From an uncultured Oscillospiraceae bacterium (GTDB lineage: Bacteria; Bacillota; Clostridia; Oscillospirales; Acutalibacteraceae): 7,267 bases of DNA. Below, piece after piece: positions 6,452 to 7,267 of the stretch (positions are counted from its first letter, which is position 1; the number at the start of each line of letters is the position of its first letter). Location of the stretch: assembly GCA_902495835.1 (NCBI GenBank), contig CABUYS010000071.1, positions 1 through 7,267 of the forward strand, written 5' to 3'. The translations under genes and the position numbers were made by a program. The notes below the pieces were generated by a model. That model ran no database searches. It saw only the letters and a list, made by a program, of their open reading frames with translations, and had not been told where the DNA came from.

Positions 6452-7251
6452 TTTTTCATATTCCCATGAGAATTAATCGGGAACGGGCTTCTGCAAGTTC
6501 AATTCGTCCTGTCAAGATGATTGAAGCATTTGAAAGATTAGGTTACGAAGTCATATTAATTGAAGGAAATGCTTCTCAACGTAAAAAACGAATAAAAGAA
6601 ATAAAACACAATATTAGAAAAGGTGTAACTTATGATTTCTTGTATAGCGAATCCTCGACAATGCCAACTTTATTGACTGAAAAGCATCATTGTCCTACTC
6701 ACCCCTTTTTAGATTTCTCTTTTTTTTCATTTTGTAGAAAACACGGAATTAAAATTGGCTTATTTTATCGGGATATTTATTGGAAATTTGAACTTTATGG
6801 CTCCTCTATAAAAAAAAATATCGCCAAATATTTTTATCGCTATGATTTGTTGAGATATAAGCAATTGGTTGATGTATTATATCTTCCCTCAACAAAGATG
6901 CTTGATTATATTCCTATAAAATTGAATATGCCTGTTTTTGCTTTACCATCGGGATTAAACGTTGATTTTTTGCAAGAAAACCTTACTCACAAGGACAAGA
7001 AATTGAGTTTGTTATATGTTGGAGGTATTGGAGGAGTATATGACTTGAAACAATTCGTAAAAGCTGTTGGTAATATTCCTGAAGTTCATCTAACAATATG
7101 TTGTAGGAAAGATGATTGGGAGAGGGAAAAAACACAATATGGGATACTTCCTTTAAATGTTCGAATAGTGCATGGTACAAAAGAAGAAGTTAAAAAAATG
7201 TTTTCCCAAACAGATTTGTTTTGTATATTACTAAAGTTTCCCACCCCTTAA
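6448..7251 (+). CDS. Glycosyltransferase (GT4-like), C-terminally truncated
   Basis: The frame encodes 267 residues that resemble GT-B glycosyltransferases of Bacteroidota polysaccharide clusters. Visible features are an N-terminal strand MIFHIPMRIN, SSIRPVKMIEAFERLGYEV (17-35), YDFLYSESSTMPTLLTE (62-78), GLFYRDIYWKF (104-114), LYLPSTKM (144-151), LPSGLN (166-171) and the donor-domain opening LYVGGIG (189-195). The frame then stops after LFCILLKFPTP (257-267) with TAA at 7249-7251. Homologues normally continue for about 100 residues with the donor-binding part (the equivalent of the EX7E region), which is wholly absent, so this product would probably be inactive. The window ends 16 bases later, so a frameshift, an inserted element or poor contig-end sequence cannot be told apart. 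The ATG at 6448 forms an ATGA overlap with the wzy stop; an in-frame ATG at 6427 would add seven residues (MEKSIQR) and is also possible. Confidence 0.8.
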   Translation: MIFHIPMRINRERASASSIRPVKMIEAFERLGYEVILIEGNASQRKKRIKEIKHNIRKGVTYDFLYSESSTMPTLLTEKHHCPTHPFLDFSFFSFCRKHGIKIGLFYRDIYWKFELYGSSIKKNIAKYFYRYDLLRYKQLVDVLYLPSTKMLDYIPIKLNMPVFALPSGLNVDFLQENLTHKDKKLSLLYVGGIGGVYDLKQFVKAVGNIPEVHLTICCRKDDWEREKTQYGILPLNVRIVHGTKEEVKKMFSQTDLFCILLKFPTP

Positions 7252-7267
7252 AACACTAACTTTTCTC

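Overview
The window looks like the promoter-proximal part of a surface-polysaccharide (capsule or O-antigen type) locus from a gut-type Bacteroidota, most likely Bacteroides, Parabacteroides or a close relative. By eye the DNA is strongly AT-rich. The genes lack clear Shine-Dalgarno sites. The glycosyltransferases, the asparagine-synthase-like protein, the Wzx flippase and the Wzy polymerase all resemble types seen in Bacteroidota polysaccharide clusters. The genus is inferred from recalled family resemblance, not from a search.

Layout: (1) bases 1-335 hold the 3' end of a gene for a small protein, perhaps PemK/MazF-like, that is unrelated to polysaccharide synthesis and so marks the left edge of the locus. 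A doubtful 27-codon reading frame follows at 369-452. (2) Bases 453-807 hold no convincing gene. They contain an imperfect inverted repeat (622-640 with 740-758) nested in a GC-rich 8-bp pairing (581-588 with 760-767), which together could fold the leader of the operon into one long closed structure. (3) Bases 808-7251 carry five genes on the + strand, packed as one apparent operon: GT4-type glycosyltransferase (808-2040), asparagine-synthase-like amidotransferase lacking its glutaminase nucleophile (2070-3728), Wzx flippase (3721-4989), Wzy polymerase (4994-6451), and a second glycosyltransferase whose reading frame stops early (6448-7251). Spacings are 29 nt, an 8-nt overlap, 4 nt and a 4-nt ATGA overlap.

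How they work together (inference from family knowledge): glycosyltransferases build a lipid-linked repeat unit on the cytoplasmic face, the AsnB-like enzyme probably amidates a carboxyl group on a sugar or substituent, Wzx flips the unit across the inner membrane, and Wzy polymerises it on the periplasmic side. The window contains no initiating phosphosugar transferase, no nucleotide-sugar synthesis genes, no chain-length or export genes, and no upxY/upxZ regulators. The locus must therefore continue to the right or rely on genes elsewhere.

The points most worth a second look are the structured leader, the AsnB homologue without glutaminase residues, and the abrupt end of the last glycosyltransferase only 16 bases before the window ends.
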